Of a stretch of 64,000 nucleotides of DNA, positions 54,695-64,000 are shown in pieces. Position numbers and translations under genes: made by a program. Each line of letters starts with the position of its first letter. The first letter of the stretch is position 1. The notes beneath the pieces are model-generated. The model had not been told where the DNA came from and did no database searches. It saw only the letters and a list, made by a program, of their open reading frames with translations. Source of the DNA: Labrenzia sp. 011 (lineage in GTDB: Bacteria > Pseudomonadota > Alphaproteobacteria > Rhizobiales > Stappiaceae); assembly GCF_003075075.1 (NCBI RefSeq), contig NZ_QCYM01000001.1, positions 372,001 through 436,000 on the forward strand, in the 5' to 3' direction.

Positions 54695-56734
54695 TCAGGC
54701 GGCAAATCCGCGTTTCGCCAGAAGGGCATCGATTTTCGGTGCGCGGCCCCGGAAGGCAACATAGGCTTCTTCCGGATCCTGCCGGCCTCCCGCCGAATAG
54801 ATGTGTGTCAGGAGCTTTTCAGCGGTCTGCGGATCGAACGGGTTGCCCTTTTCCGTAAAGGCCCCGAAGGCGTCGGCGTCCATCACCTCGGACCACATGT
54901 AGCTGTAATAGCCCGCGGAATATCCGTCACCCGAGAACACATGCTGAAAGTGCGGGATACGGTGGCGCATCGTGATTGCTTTGGGCATGCCGATTCTGCC
55001 GAGCTCCCGGCGTTCGAAGTCCGCGATGTCGAGATCCGCGGGATCGTCCAGCAGATGCAGTTCGAGATCGATCAGCGCGGAGGAGGTATATTCGACCGTT
55101 TCGAATCCCTTGTTGAAATTGGAAGCGGCAAGCAGCTTGTCCAGAAGCGCTCGGGGCATCGGTTCGCCGGTTCTGTAATGAACCGCGAATTTCGACAGGA
55201 CTTCCGGTTCCGACAGCCAGTGTTCGTAGAGCTGCGAGGGAAGCTCTACGAAATCGCGCGCGACGCTTGTTCCCGAAATGAACGGATAGGTCACATTCGA
55301 CAACAGGCCGTGAAGACCGTGGCCGAATTCGTGGAACAATGTTCTGGCATCGTCGAAGGTCAGCAGGGTTGCCTCGCCCGGAGCGCCCTTGGAGAAGTTC
55401 ATCACATTGACGATGATCGGCGTGACGTCCCCGTCCAGCTTGTGCTGGGAGCGGAAGGCGCTCATCCAGGCTCCGGACCGCTTCGACGAGCGCGCGAAAT
55501 AGTCGCCCAGGAAAAGCCCGACATGCTTTCCGTCCTTTTTCACCTCGAAGACGCGGACGTCCGGATGATAGACCGGCAATCCTTCGAGTTCTTCAAAACT
55601 CAGACCGAAGAGGCGGGAGGCGGTGTCGAAGGAGGCCTGGATGATGTTGTCGAGCTGCAGGTACGGCTTGATCTCGGACTCGTCCAGGTCATGCTCCGCA
55701 TTGCGGACCTTTTCCGAATAGAAGCGCCAGTCCCAGGCTTCGATGTCATGATTCTCGCCGAGGTTTTGAGCCATTTGGGACAGCTTGGTCTCTTCCTCGC
55801 GGGCCTGGGAAACCGCCGGTGTCCAGACCCTGGTCAGCAATTCCCGCACATTGGCGGGGGTCTTTGCCATGGTGTCGTCGAGCTTGTAGGCGGCAAAATT
55901 CTCGAAACCGAGCAGTTTGGCTTTTTCCGCCCGCAGAGACAGCGTTTCGCCGATGATCTGCCTGTTGTCCGTGCTGCCGCCGTTTTCACCGCGGGCCGTC
56001 CAGGCCCGGAAGGCTTCTTCGCGCAGGCGCCGGTTGGTGGAAAACTGCAGGAACGGTTCAATGGACGACCGGGAGAGGGTAATGACGTGCTTGCCTTCCA
56101 GCCCACGCTCCTTGGCGGCCTCCGCGGCGGCCGCAAGCAGGAAATCGGGCAGACCGGCGCGATCCTCCTCGGTTTCCAGAACAAGCTGATAGTCGGATTC
56201 ATCCTTCAGGACATTCTGCGCGAATTGCGTGCCCAGGGTCGCCAGGCGCTGGGAAATTTCCGCCATCCGGGCCTTGCCTGCCGCGTCGAGGCCTGCGCCG
56301 GCCCGCTGAAACATCTTGCTGTAACGCTCCAGGACCCGCATCTGCTCGGCGTTCAGGTCCAGCGAATCGCGCCTTTCCCAGAGCGATGCCACCCGGCCGT
56401 AGAGCTTTGCGTTCAGGAGCATGTCCGAGGAATGCCTGGCCAGCTTGGGGGCGATATCGCGTTCGATCTGCTGGAAGGCCTCGTTGGTATGGGCCCCGGT
56501 GAGATTGAAGAAGGTCCGCGCGACCCGGGAGAGCTGCTTGGCGGATTTCTCCAGGGCAACGATCGTGTTTTCAAAGGTTGGCTCGGCCTGCTGATTGGCG
56601 ATCTCTTCGATTTCCTTGCGCGCCTCCGCCATGGAAACGTCGAAGGCCTCTTCGAAATGACCCGGTTCGATTTCGCCGAAGGGCGGGAGTTCGAACGGTG
56701 TGGTCCATTCGGCAAGCATTGGGTTCGCGGTCAT
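54695..56734 (-). CDS. M3-family oligopeptidase
   Basis: A 679-residue zinc metallopeptidase of the PrlC/Dcp type that cleaves short peptides in the cytosol. The zinc helix HEFGHGLHGLLS holds the two His and the Glu, and the third Glu ligand lies in the following ELPSQLYEHWL segment. DGDVTPIIVNVMNFSKG is also typical. Length and order fit M3A oligopeptidase A or peptidyl-dipeptidase Dcp; sequence alone does not separate these. There is no signal peptide, so a cytosolic role in peptide turnover is expected. It is probably the first gene of a two-gene unit with DUF423. Confidence 0.92.
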   Translation of the reverse strand: MTANPMLAEWTTPFELPPFGEIEPGHFEEAFDVSMAEARKEIEEIANQQAEPTFENTIVALEKSAKQLSRVARTFFNLTGAHTNEAFQQIERDIAPKLARHSSDMLLNAKLYGRVASLWERRDSLDLNAEQMRVLERYSKMFQRAGAGLDAAGKARMAEISQRLATLGTQFAQNVLKDESDYQLVLETEEDRAGLPDFLLAAAAEAAKERGLEGKHVITLSRSSIEPFLQFSTNRRLREEAFRAWTARGENGGSTDNRQIIGETLSLRAEKAKLLGFENFAAYKLDDTMAKTPANVRELLTRVWTPAVSQAREEETKLSQMAQNLGENHDIEAWDWRFYSEKVRNAEHDLDESEIKPYLQLDNIIQASFDTASRLFGLSFEELEGLPVYHPDVRVFEVKKDGKHVGLFLGDYFARSSKRSGAWMSAFRSQHKLDGDVTPIIVNVMNFSKGAPGEATLLTFDDARTLFHEFGHGLHGLLSNVTYPFISGTSVARDFVELPSQLYEHWLSEPEVLSKFAVHYRTGEPMPRALLDKLLAASNFNKGFETVEYTSSALIDLELHLLDDPADLDIADFERRELGRIGMPKAITMRHRIPHFQHVFSGDGYSAGYYSYMWSEVMDADAFGAFTEKGNPFDPQTAEKLLTHIYSAGGRQDPEEAYVAFRGRAPKIDALLAKRGFAA

Positions 56735-56873
56735 GAAGGTCCTGCTGGATAGGGTTTGAGCTGTGTATGTCGGATACAGATAGGTGTGGCAGACGCCGGT
56801 TCCCAGACTGTCCGGAGGGGGAAGCCGGGGTCACATCCGCGCAGGCGCGATGCGCCGTCGGGCGTGGAACAAG

Positions 56874-57482
56874 TCACCACATGCTTTTTGCCGCGCGCTC
56901 GGGCCAGTCCTCATCATAGGCCTTGCCGTCAAAGCTGTCCTGTATTTCATGCATGATCATCCCCGGAGTTGGCAAATCCCCCCTGGAAACCCGGGTTTCC
57001 GGATCCCAGAGGCGCGCGCGCATGATTGCCCGGGCGCATTGAAAATACACCCTGTCGATCGTGATGACGATCACCGACCGGGGGAGCCTGCCTTCCTTTT
57101 CGAAGGAGGCCAGCAGTTCAGGATCTACGCAGACAACCGCCTCACCGTTGACGCGCAGAACGTTGTTCCAGCCCGAAACCATGAACATCAGCGAAACACG
57201 CGGATCGCGGACAATATTGCGCAGCGAATCGATCCGGTTGTTCCCGCTCCGGTCGGGCAGCAGCAGGGTTCTCTCGTCCCGGATGCGGACAACCGCCCCG
57301 TCGTCGCCTCTCGGCGAGCAATCCAGGCCTTCCGGACCGCAAGTCGTCAGGCTGCAAAAGCGCGCGGCCTCGACAATTGCCCGGTATGAGGCATTGAGGT
57401 GGCCGATTTCCTTGATCAGCGAAGCTTCGCCCGGTTCTCCGTAATGCGCGTGGAGCTGGTCAAGCGAGGACAGGGTGGTCAT
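56874..57482 (-). CDS. Pyridoxamine-phosphate-oxidase-fold FMN-binding protein
   Basis: A 202-residue split-barrel FMN protein. RFCSLTTCGPEGLDCSPRGDD, then LLLPDRSGNNRIDSLRNIV and PRVSLMFMVSGWNNVLRVNG, outline the FMN site of the pyridoxamine 5'-phosphate oxidase-like superfamily, MSMEG_1061-like subgroup. The usual substrate loop of true PdxH is not apparent, so a general FMN or F420-type oxidoreductase is more likely. It is a single gene, divergent from the ABC transporter locus over 476 bases, and has no clear pathway partner. Confidence 0.8.
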   Translation of the reverse strand: MTTLSSLDQLHAHYGEPGEASLIKEIGHLNASYRAIVEAARFCSLTTCGPEGLDCSPRGDDGAVVRIRDERTLLLPDRSGNNRIDSLRNIVRDPRVSLMFMVSGWNNVLRVNGEAVVCVDPELLASFEKEGRLPRSVIVITIDRVYFQCARAIMRARLWDPETRVSRGDLPTPGMIMHEIQDSFDGKAYDEDWPERAAKSMW

Positions 57483-57958
57483 GAGTGAGGCTTTCGCTTG
57501 GCGGATATCCGGTGAACCGTGGTGCGAAGGCGACCATATCTTTCGGCCAGTGTCAGCGTCAATTTATCCGGCTGTGGCGAATTGGGGGCGGGCGACTTGC
57601 ACTTTCGTCTAACCAAGGGGCAGTTGGTGCTTTTGCGCCGCCTCCATACCGAATTTTTGCAATGCCACAAGTAATTCATCTAAGTGCATGTATAAAATAT
57701 AAAATACCAATGGTGCGTTGCAATAAATTCTGCGCAGGCCTCGGTGTGTTTACTTCGAAAGTCTAATGAGAAAACGACCGATGCGCGCCGATAGTCGTAT
57801 TGCTGAAATGCCTTTCGTTTTTTTACAGTCGCCGCAGCTTGCAATTTTGGCGCGGAGGAGCCGGAGTTCCGGACGGGGAACAGCCAGGATTGCTTGCGGC
57901 TGAACAGCCACAGCAGGTGTGTCCGAGGTGGACCGCCGTGCCTTTCTGGGAGGAAAGT
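57483..57958. other. Intergenic region upstream of the ABC transporter operon
   Basis: This 476-base region has an AT-rich patch (about 57650-57740) unlike the surrounding GC-rich DNA; two TATAAA-like hexamers there are candidate -10 elements, but no convincing -35 partner was found. A frame extending the binding-protein gene back to 57800 has no ribosome site and is not a gene. No small RNA or riboswitch is recognised. Confidence 0.45.
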
Positions 57959-59302
57959 ATGAGCTTGATTCGTAAACCCCTAAACCGCCGTTCTATCCTG
58001 CGCGCGGGTGCAATGGGTGGCGCTGCCCTGGCAACGCCGACCATTTTCACCAGTGGTGCCTGGTCCGCGGGCTATCTGAACGAGCCGACAGGGGCTGAAG
58101 TCGTCCTCGGCTTCAACGTTCCGCAAACCGGCGCCTACGCCGATGAGGGCGCCGATGAGTTGCGCGCTTATCAGCTCGCCGTGAAGCATCTGAACGGTGA
58201 AGGAGACGGCGGTCTACTCAACACGTTTTCGTCCAAGGTCCTGCAGGGCGGCGTGAACGGCAAGAAGGTCGCCTATGTCACCGGTGACACGCAGACCAAA
58301 TCCGACGCAGCCCGCGCATCCGCCAAGCGGATGATCGAGAAGGACGGCGCGGTCATGATCACCGGCGGTTCGTCCTCCGGCGTGGCTATCGCCGTGCAGT
58401 CCCTGTGCCAGGAAGCCGGCGTCATCTTCATGGCGGGCCTGACCCACTCCAACGACACGACGGGCAAGGACAAGCGCAAGAACGGTTTCCGTCACTTCTT
58501 CAACACGGAAATGTCCGGCGCGGCTCTGGCACCGGTGCTCAAGAACAACTACGGCACCGATCGCAAGGCCTATCACCTGACCGCCGATTATACCTGGGGC
58601 TGGTCGCAGGAAGAATCGATCAAGAAATACACCGAAGACATGGGCTGGGAGACGACCGCTGCGGTTCGCACTCCGCTCGGCGCAGGTGACTTCTCGCAGT
58701 ACATCACTCCGGTTCTGAACTCCGGCGCTGATGTTCTGGTCCTGAACCACTACGGCAAGGACATGGTGAATTCCCTGACACAGGCAGTCCAGTTCGGTCT
58801 GCGTGACAAGCAGGTGGACGGCAAGGACTTCGTCATCGTCGTTCCGCTCTATTCCCGCCTGATGGCGCAGGGCGCCGGCGAGAACGTCAAGGGCATCTTC
58901 GGCTCCACCAACTGGCACTGGTCACTGCAGGACGAAGGTTCGAAAGCCTTCGTGAAATCCTTCGGTCAGGAATACGGCTTCCCGCCGAGCCAGGCCGCTC
59001 ACACCTGCTACGTTCAGACTCTGCTCTATGCGGATGCTGCGCAGCGGGCCGGAACCTTCGATCCCTGCGCGATTGCAGCGGCGCTGGAAGGCTTCGAGTT
59101 CGACGGCATGGGCAACGGTCCGACCCTTTACAGGGCTGACGATCACCAGTGCTTCAAGGACGTCCTGGTGGTGAAGGGTAAGGAAAACCCGACCTCGCAG
59201 TTCGACCTTCTTGAAGTTGTCGAAGTGACGCCGCGGTCCCAGGTCGAATACCCGGCGGAAATGCTCGGTGGCGAACTCGGCACCTGCAACAACGGCGCCT
59301 GA
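57959..59302 (+). CDS. ABC transporter substrate-binding protein (branched-chain amino acid/amide type)
   Basis: A 447-residue periplasmic binding protein of the type I Leu/Ile/Val-AmiC fold. The N-terminus has a twin-arginine signal (NRRSILRAGAMGGAAL), so it should be exported folded by Tat. The mature part has LGFNVPQTGAYADEGADE and the ligand cleft GGSSSGVAIAVQ. GGGAGGAAAG precedes ATG 57959. This length and the extended C-terminus fit the amide/urea-binding branch (AmiC, UrtA, FmdD) rather than classic LivJ. It is the first gene of the locus, followed by a hairpin and permease, permease, ATPase, ATPase genes. The true ligand is not determinable from sequence. Confidence 0.88.
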   Translation: MSLIRKPLNRRSILRAGAMGGAALATPTIFTSGAWSAGYLNEPTGAEVVLGFNVPQTGAYADEGADELRAYQLAVKHLNGEGDGGLLNTFSSKVLQGGVNGKKVAYVTGDTQTKSDAARASAKRMIEKDGAVMITGGSSSGVAIAVQSLCQEAGVIFMAGLTHSNDTTGKDKRKNGFRHFFNTEMSGAALAPVLKNNYGTDRKAYHLTADYTWGWSQEESIKKYTEDMGWETTAAVRTPLGAGDFSQYITPVLNSGADVLVLNHYGKDMVNSLTQAVQFGLRDKQVDGKDFVIVVPLYSRLMAQGAGENVKGIFGSTNWHWSLQDEGSKAFVKSFGQEYGFPPSQAAHTCYVQTLLYADAAQRAGTFDPCAIAAALEGFEFDGMGNGPTLYRADDHQCFKDVLVVKGKENPTSQFDLLEVVEVTPRSQVEYPAEMLGGELGTCNNGA

Positions 59303-59314
59303 CGCTTCGAAATT

Positions 59315-59348
59315 GGCAGCCGCCGGTGTTGTACCGCCGGCGGCTGCC
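59315..59348 (+). terminator. Hairpin between binding-protein and permease genes
   Basis: Perfect 12-base arms GGCAGCCGCCGG (59315-59326) and CCGGCGGCTGCC (59337-59348) enclose a ten-base loop. No T-run follows, so it may act as a partial terminator or as a 3' stabiliser, the usual way to make more binding protein than permease. The remaining 245 bases to the next gene (59349-59593) show no gene or clear promoter. Confidence 0.65.
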
Positions 59349-59593
59349 GTTCGTTTCGCAGCGCGGGGCCATGGCGGGCAGTCTCCTTTGGTCTCCACAT
59401 GACAGCGGAAAACACGGCAACCAGAAAGTGTGGAGAGTGAAATCTACGTTCTTTCGAACGTGGATTGCTACAGATCAACCCGCTTACGCATGACGTGTGT
59501 AAAAGTGGAATAGTTGATCGACCCTGAAGTGGTGGGGCCTCATGTCTGCATTCAGTTGAACGCAGGTTGCTCCAGGCAAAAAGCGGCAAAACA

Positions 59594-60622
59594 ATGGATG
59601 TGATTCTTCTACAATTGCTCAACGGTTTGGACAAAGGCGGTGCCTATGCACTGATTGCCTTGGGTCTTACCCTTATTTTCGGAACACTCGGCGTGGTCAA
59701 CTTCGCCCACGGGGCGTTGTTCATGCTCGGCGCGTTCTGCGCGGTCACCTTCAACAAGTTGCTCAGTCTGGAGGTCGTGACCACGGATCCGACCCAGACG
59801 ACGGCCTGGGGGTCTCCGATGGAGATCCGCACGCCATACGTCGAGGCGTTTCTGGGGGATTTCGGAACCTGGATGCTCAACTATTCCGTTCCCATGTCCA
59901 TTCTTCTCGCCATTCCGGTGATGCTGCTGGTCGGCTTCATCATGGAACGCGGCCTGATCAAGCATTTTTACAAGCGCGCGCATGCCGACCAGATCCTGGT
60001 GACCTTCGGGCTCGCGATCGTGCTTCAGGAAGTCATCAAGGCAATCTACGGTGCCAACCCGATCCCCCAGCCGGCGCCTGAGCTGGTGCGCGGCGCTGCG
60101 GATATCGGGGCTGCATTCGGTTTCGATCCCGGTGTCATCGTCTATCCCTACTGGCGCATGGTCTATCTGGCTTTTGCCGGCCTCGTGATTGGCGCCGTCT
60201 TCGCCTTCCTGCAATTCACCACATTCGGGATGGTCGTGCGCGCCGGAATGGCGGATCGCGATACGGTCGGTCTTCTCGGGATCAATATCGAGCGACGTTT
60301 CACGGTCGTCTTCGCAATCGCCGCCGTCGTCGCCGGCCTTGCCGGGGTCATGTACACACCGATCCTGCCGCCGGACTATCACATGGGCATGGACTTCCTC
60401 GTGCTCAGCTTCGTTGTTGTCGTCGTCGGCGGGATGGGCTCGCTGCCCGGTGCTGTCCTTGCAGGCTTCCTGCTCGGCATCCTGCAGTCCTTCGCTTCGA
60501 TGAACGAAGTCAAGGCAATCCTGCCGGGTATCGACCAGATCATCATTTATCTCGTTGCTGTGGTCATCCTGCTCGTGCGTCCGCGCGGGCTGATGGGCCG
60601 CAAAGGCGTCATGGAGAGCTAG
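59594..60622 (+). CDS. ABC transporter permease, LivH-type
   Basis: A 342-residue inner-membrane permease of the branched-chain amino acid family. The first helix has [20 protein letters not shown] and the [12 protein letters not shown] segment, and the cytosolic coupling loop has [19 protein letters not shown]. About eight helices are expected. An insertion of about 40 residues between helices 1 and 2 ([14 protein letters not shown] onward) is longer than in E. coli LivH. ATG 59594 starts the conserved region. It is tightly linked to the second permease (four-base gap). Confidence 0.9.
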   Translation: MDVILLQLLNGLDKGGAYALIALGLTLIFGTLGVVNFAHGALFMLGAFCAVTFNKLLSLEVVTTDPTQTTAWGSPMEIRTPYVEAFLGDFGTWMLNYSVPMSILLAIPVMLLVGFIMERGLIKHFYKRAHADQILVTFGLAIVLQEVIKAIYGANPIPQPAPELVRGAADIGAAFGFDPGVIVYPYWRMVYLAFAGLVIGAVFAFLQFTTFGMVVRAGMADRDTVGLLGINIERRFTVVFAIAAVVAGLAGVMYTPILPPDYHMGMDFLVLSFVVVVVGGMGSLPGAVLAGFLLGILQSFASMNEVKAILPGIDQIIIYLVAVVILLVRPRGLMGRKGVMES

Positions 60623-60626
60623 AAAC

Positions 60627-61763
60627 ATGGCAACCAAAACATCTCCCATGCGCGACCTGATCTTTTTTGTCGTCTTCGCAGTCGCGGTGCTCACCATGCC
60701 TGTCTGGCTGGCACCGATCGGTGCCGGTTATCCGGACCTGCTGCAGAAATTCGCGATCTACGGTCTGTTCGCAACGGGTTTCAATCTTCTCTTCGGTCTC
60801 ACCGGGTATCTGTCTTTCGGGCACGCGGCATTTCTCGGCGTCGGGTCCTATTCGGCCGTGTGGACCTTCAAGCTGCTCGGAATGAATCCGGTCCCCGCAG
60901 CAATCGTGGCGGTGATCACATCCGGGATCTTCGCCCTGGCAATCGGCTATGTTTCATTGCGCCGGTCCGGGATCTACTTCTCGATCCTGACCCTGGCCTT
61001 CGCGCAGATGTCCTACAACCTGGCCTATTCCGTGCTGACACCGATCACCAACGGCGAGACCGGCCTGAGGGTCCTGCGGACCGACCCGCGCCTGTTCGAT
61101 TCCTCGAACGCCGTTGACGGTCCGCTGATCGCCAATCTGTTCGGCATCGAAATGACCGGCTATGCGGGGTTCTATTTCTGCGCGGTGGTTCTGCTCATCG
61201 CCTTCTTTATCGCCCAGCGGATCTTCCGCTCGCCCTTCGGCATCATGCTGCGGGCGGTGAAGACCAACCAGAACCGGATGAACTACACGGGCCTCAACCC
61301 GCGTCCCTACACGCTTGCGGCCTTCGTCATTTCCGGCATGTATGCCGGTCTGGCCGGTGCCCTGCTGTGCATCACCGATCCGCTGGCCGGGGCGGAACGC
61401 ATGCAGTGGACGGCGTCGGGCGAGGTGGTTCTGATGACCATTCTCGGCGGTGCCGGCACCTTGCTCGGACCGATCTTCGGCGCGGCGCTGATCAAGTACT
61501 TCGAAAACATCTTCTCCGCATTCAACGCACAGACCCTGCATGAGATCTTCGGGTTCCTGCCGGATTTTATCGAGGTCCCGGTTGTTGCGGTGACCAGTCT
61601 GTTCGTTGGCGAAGGCTGGCACCTGACTCTTGGCGTCCTGTTCATGCTGATCGTGGTTTTCCTCCCGGGCGGGCTTATGGAAGGCTTCTCCCGCATCGGC
61701 CGCCTGTTCAAGCGCTCCTCCGGTAAGTCGGACCAAAGCGGTGCCACCGCGCCAGCCGAGTAA
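60627..61763 (+). CDS. ABC transporter permease, LivM-type
   Basis: A 378-residue inner-membrane permease pairing with the LivH-type subunit. Family features are [19 protein letters not shown], the coupling loop [18 protein letters not shown], and helices near [17 protein letters not shown]. The gene ends eight bases before the first ATPase, consistent with one transcript. The C-terminal tail is charged and Ser-rich. Confidence 0.9.
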   Translation: MATKTSPMRDLIFFVVFAVAVLTMPVWLAPIGAGYPDLLQKFAIYGLFATGFNLLFGLTGYLSFGHAAFLGVGSYSAVWTFKLLGMNPVPAAIVAVITSGIFALAIGYVSLRRSGIYFSILTLAFAQMSYNLAYSVLTPITNGETGLRVLRTDPRLFDSSNAVDGPLIANLFGIEMTGYAGFYFCAVVLLIAFFIAQRIFRSPFGIMLRAVKTNQNRMNYTGLNPRPYTLAAFVISGMYAGLAGALLCITDPLAGAERMQWTASGEVVLMTILGGAGTLLGPIFGAALIKYFENIFSAFNAQTLHEIFGFLPDFIEVPVVAVTSLFVGEGWHLTLGVLFMLIVVFLPGGLMEGFSRIGRLFKRSSGKSDQSGATAPAE

Positions 61764-61774
61764 GGAACACATTG

Positions 61775-62530
61775 ATGGAAATTCTGAAAGTCTCGGGCGT
61801 GAACAAGGCCTTTGGTGGCCTCAAGGCGCTCAACGACGTGAACCTTGCCGTCGAAGAAGGCAATGTCCACGCCATCATCGGACCGAACGGCGCAGGAAAG
61901 TCGACACTGCTGAACTGTTTCGTCGGGCGGCTGATCCCCGATACCGGAACCGTCATGTTCGGCAACACCTCGCTGATCGGACTGAAGGCCCACCAGATCA
62001 ACCAGGCCGGCGTCTCCCGGGTGTTTCAAACGCCGGAGATCTTCTCCGATCTCACTCTTCTGGAAAATGTCATGATCCCTACAATGGCCAAGCGGGACGG
62101 CGAGTTCGCGCTTCACGCCTTCAAGCGGATCGACAAGGACACGGAGATCCTGGACAAGTCCATGCATATGCTCGAGGACGTCGGGCTGGCGGAGAAGAAG
62201 GACGTGATCGCCGCCTCCCTGTCGCGCGGCGACAAGCGACGCCTGGAACTGGCCATGTGTCTGGTTCAGGATCCGAAACTGCTGCTGCTTGACGAGCCCA
62301 CCGCCGGCATGTCGCGCGCGGATACCAACAACACGATCGACCTGTTGAAACGCATCGGCGACCGGGGCATCACCAAGGTGGTGATCGAACACGACATGCA
62401 TGTGGTGTTTTCGCTTGCCGACAAGGTGAGCGTGCTCGCGCAAGGGACGGTGATCTGCGAAGGCAAGCCGGAGGAGATCAAGGGAGATCCGCGCGTTCAG
62501 GAAGCCTATCTGGGAGGAGCACACCTGTGA
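61775..62530 (+). CDS. ABC transporter ATP-binding protein, LivG-type
   Basis: A 251-residue ATPase. Walker A is GPNGAGKST, the Q-loop and VFQTPEIFSDLTLLENV follow, the signature helix is SRGDKRRLE (a divergent form of LSGGQ), Walker B is LLLLDEPTAGMS, and the switch His is in VIEHDMHVVF. LivG proteins often have this degenerate signature. ATG 61775 is preferred over an adjoining TTG. It overlaps the next gene by four bases (GTGA). Confidence 0.92.
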   Translation: MEILKVSGVNKAFGGLKALNDVNLAVEEGNVHAIIGPNGAGKSTLLNCFVGRLIPDTGTVMFGNTSLIGLKAHQINQAGVSRVFQTPEIFSDLTLLENVMIPTMAKRDGEFALHAFKRIDKDTEILDKSMHMLEDVGLAEKKDVIAASLSRGDKRRLELAMCLVQDPKLLLLDEPTAGMSRADTNNTIDLLKRIGDRGITKVVIEHDMHVVFSLADKVSVLAQGTVICEGKPEEIKGDPRVQEAYLGGAHL

Positions 62531-63306
62531 CCATTACCGAAGATCAGTTCTCAGGCAAAACCGCGCCGGGTGTGCAGCCGCGCAGGGCGCAGGGTGGCGC
62601 GCCGGCATTTTTCTCCGCCTGGGATATTCATGCCTATTACGGCGAAAGCTACATCGTCCAGGGGGTGAACTTCGACGTTCGGGAGGGCGAGATCCTGGCG
62701 TTGCTGGGCCGCAACGGAGCCGGCAAGACCTCGACCCTGCGAACCATCGCCCGCATGGACAATCCGAATCTGACCCACGGTGAAATATGGCTGGACCACC
62801 AGCCGTTGCACGACATGAAAAGTTACCAGGCGGCGAGAGTGGGTGTCGGGCTTGTGCCGGAAGACCGGTGCATCATTCCCGGTCTGACCGTTGAGGAAAA
62901 TCTTCAGCTGTCCCAGATCGCTGAACCGAAGGGCTGGTCGATCGAGCGGATCTACGATCATTTCCCCCGCCTCGCCGAGCGCCGGGGACAGGACGCGGTG
63001 ACCATGTCCGGCGGGGAGCAGCAGATGCTGGCGCTGGCGCGCATTCTGGCGCGCGACATCAAGCTGCTTCTCCTCGATGAGCCCTATGAAGGCCTGGCTC
63101 CGGTGATCGTGCAGGAAATCGAGCGTATCCTCGAAGGCGTCAAGGACCTGGGAATCACCACCATCATTGTCGAGCAGAACGCCATCGCCGCCCTTCATCT
63201 GGCGGACCGGGCGGTGATTCTGGACATGGGGGAAGTAGTTTTCGACGGTGCGGCACAGGAAGTCCTGGACAACGCCCAATTGCGTCAGGAGTATCTCGCC
63301 ATCTAG
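62527..63306 (+). CDS. ABC transporter ATP-binding protein, LivF-type
   Basis: A 259-residue ATPase, the partner of the LivG-type subunit. Walker A is GRNGAGKTS, the signature is MSGGEQQML (canonical), Walker B is LLLLDEPYEGLAP and the switch His is replaced by Gln in IVEQNAIAAL, which is normal for LivF. The first 30 residues are a low-complexity leader. It starts at GTG 62527, coupled to the upstream stop. It is the last gene of the transporter operon and is followed by a strong terminator. Confidence 0.92.
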   Translation: MTITEDQFSGKTAPGVQPRRAQGGAPAFFSAWDIHAYYGESYIVQGVNFDVREGEILALLGRNGAGKTSTLRTIARMDNPNLTHGEIWLDHQPLHDMKSYQAARVGVGLVPEDRCIIPGLTVEENLQLSQIAEPKGWSIERIYDHFPRLAERRGQDAVTMSGGEQQMLALARILARDIKLLLLDEPYEGLAPVIVQEIERILEGVKDLGITTIIVEQNAIAALHLADRAVILDMGEVVFDGAAQEVLDNAQLRQEYLAI

Positions 63307-63425
63307 GCCTGCCTTCTTTCGCAGCATTCCGCGCCAAAAGAAAAACAAGCCATATCAATGCGGTAAATCCATTGCAGTCAGGGGAACCGGATTTTCCCTG
63401 CCCATGATTGCCCCATCCAGACCCG

Positions 63426-63456
63426 AAGACCGGCGCATCCCGCGCCGGTCTTTTTT
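63426..63456 (+). terminator. Intrinsic terminator of the ABC transporter operon
   Basis: An 11-base stem AAGACCGGCGC/GCGCCGGTCTT with a five-base loop continues into a run of T residues to 63456. It begins about 120 bases after the last ATPase stop. Confidence 0.9.
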
Positions 63457-63568
63457 GTGGACAGTTTTGCCATTGATGGGTGTGCGGAACGCGCCGGTTG
63501 CGGGAAAAAGCGGCCGGAGACTATAGTCTCGCAGCCGAATTCAAGAATTCTCCAGCGCGGTATGGCCT

Positions 63569-64000
63569 GTGAAACTTTTCAGAACAGAATTACCCAGCCT
63601 GGTCGGCTTCCTTGTGTTTGCGGCCTTTGTTGCGGCCGGTGACGGTCTGAAACCTGAAACGGTTGGCGTCGGCGTCTCCCTTGTTCTTCTGGGTGGGATT
63701 TTCGCGACGGTGCTGTGGTGCGCCTTTTCCGTGGTCCGCCACGCCGGGTGTCTTGCGTCCATCTTCGGAGAACCCTTCGGCACCTTGATACTCACCCTTG
63801 CCGTTATCGGTATCGAGGTCGCCCTGATTGTCGCGATCATGCTCTCGGGCGACGCTGCGCCGACGCTGGCCCGTGAAACGATGTTTTCCGTGATCATGAT
63901 CGTCCTGAACGGACTGATCGGACTTTGCCTTCTCATGGGCGGATTGCGGCACAAGCATCTGACCTACAATCTTCAGGGTGCCAACGCCTTTCTGTCGATT
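63569..64000 (+). CDS. chaA: Calcium/proton antiporter ChaA-type, N-terminal part (runs off the window)
   Basis: 144 codons from GTG 63569 to the last base, reading MKLFRTELPSLVGFL, then FSVVRHAGCLASIFGEPFG, then IEVALIVAIMLSGDAAP and ETMFSVIMIV. This closely tracks the first helices of ChaA, an inner-membrane Ca2+/Na+:H+ antiporter of the CaCA family, including the acidic GEPFG and EV helix residues used for cation binding. The C-terminal two-thirds lie beyond the window. It is separate from the ABC operon because a strong terminator intervenes. Confidence 0.85.
   Translation, partial: MKLFRTELPSLVGFLVFAAFVAAGDGLKPETVGVGVSLVLLGGIFATVLWCAFSVVRHAGCLASIFGEPFGTLILTLAVIGIEVALIVAIMLSGDAAPTLARETMFSVIMIVLNGLIGLCLLMGGLRHKHLTYNLQGANAFLSI

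Overview
The window is GC-rich, densely coded bacterial chromosome. Its gene content points to an alphaproteobacterium of the Hyphomicrobiales (rhizobial) type, possibly a marine Stappiaceae-like genus (Labrenzia/Roseibium/Stappia). The pointers are heterotetrameric sarcosine oxidase (soxBDAG), an rkpA-rkpG-rkpH-type lipid locus, class I phaC, glutathione-dependent formaldehyde oxidation, class II fructose bisphosphatase and a LivHMGF-type transporter. The genus is inference only: no rRNA or tRNA gene is present.

Layout. 0.3-10.2 kb: a 2533-residue type I polyketide/fatty-acid synthase and an alpha-oxoamine synthase in one operon, met from the other side by a short-chain reductase. Together they match the rkp-1 (rkpA, rkpG, rkpH) genes of Sinorhizobium and share the enzyme logic of fumonisin/sphinganine-analogue synthesis. 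10.7-16.5 kb: an MttB-family methyltransferase divergent from a dimethylglycine/sarcosine dehydrogenase-like flavoprotein and a homocysteine methyltransferase. 16.5-31.3 kb: housekeeping and accessory genes, namely a secreted protein, a hotdog thioesterase, rplM-rpsI, guanine deaminase, a zinc-type CDF exporter, an agmatinase, phaC with a small lipoprotein, and three cyclic-di-GMP enzymes. 31.5-38.5 kb: alaC-like aminotransferase, hom, glpX, recJ, a 63-residue membrane protein and a nitrilase-family amidase. 38.6-42.9 kb: a tandemly repeated Nudix + PiT phosphate-transporter pair. 43-51.5 kb: an exo/endonuclease-family phosphatase, soxBDAG, and the divergent frmA/fghA formaldehyde genes. 51.6-57.5 kb: an LpxL-like acyltransferase translationally coupled to a cytochrome P450, DUF423, an M3 oligopeptidase and an FMN-split-barrel protein. 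57.9-63.3 kb: a complete branched-chain-amino-acid/amide-type ABC transporter with a Tat-exported binding protein. The window ends inside a chaA-type Ca2+/H+ antiporter.

How the genes fit together. The methylamine genes in two blocks (10.7-16.5 and 43.8-51.5 kb) form a plausible N-methyl catabolic route. N-methyl groups are removed from quaternary amines, dimethylglycine and sarcosine; C1 units go to tetrahydrofolate, homocysteine or formaldehyde; formaldehyde is then oxidised through glutathione. The rkp-like locus is the best candidate for unexplored chemistry: a synthase with no thioesterase, an enzyme that can release a thioester by condensing it with an amino acid, and a reductase for the resulting 3-keto group. 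That combination predicts a sphingoid-like amino-lipid, perhaps an anchor for surface polysaccharide. No insertion sequence, CRISPR array, rRNA, tRNA or classical DNA-binding regulator gene was recognised.
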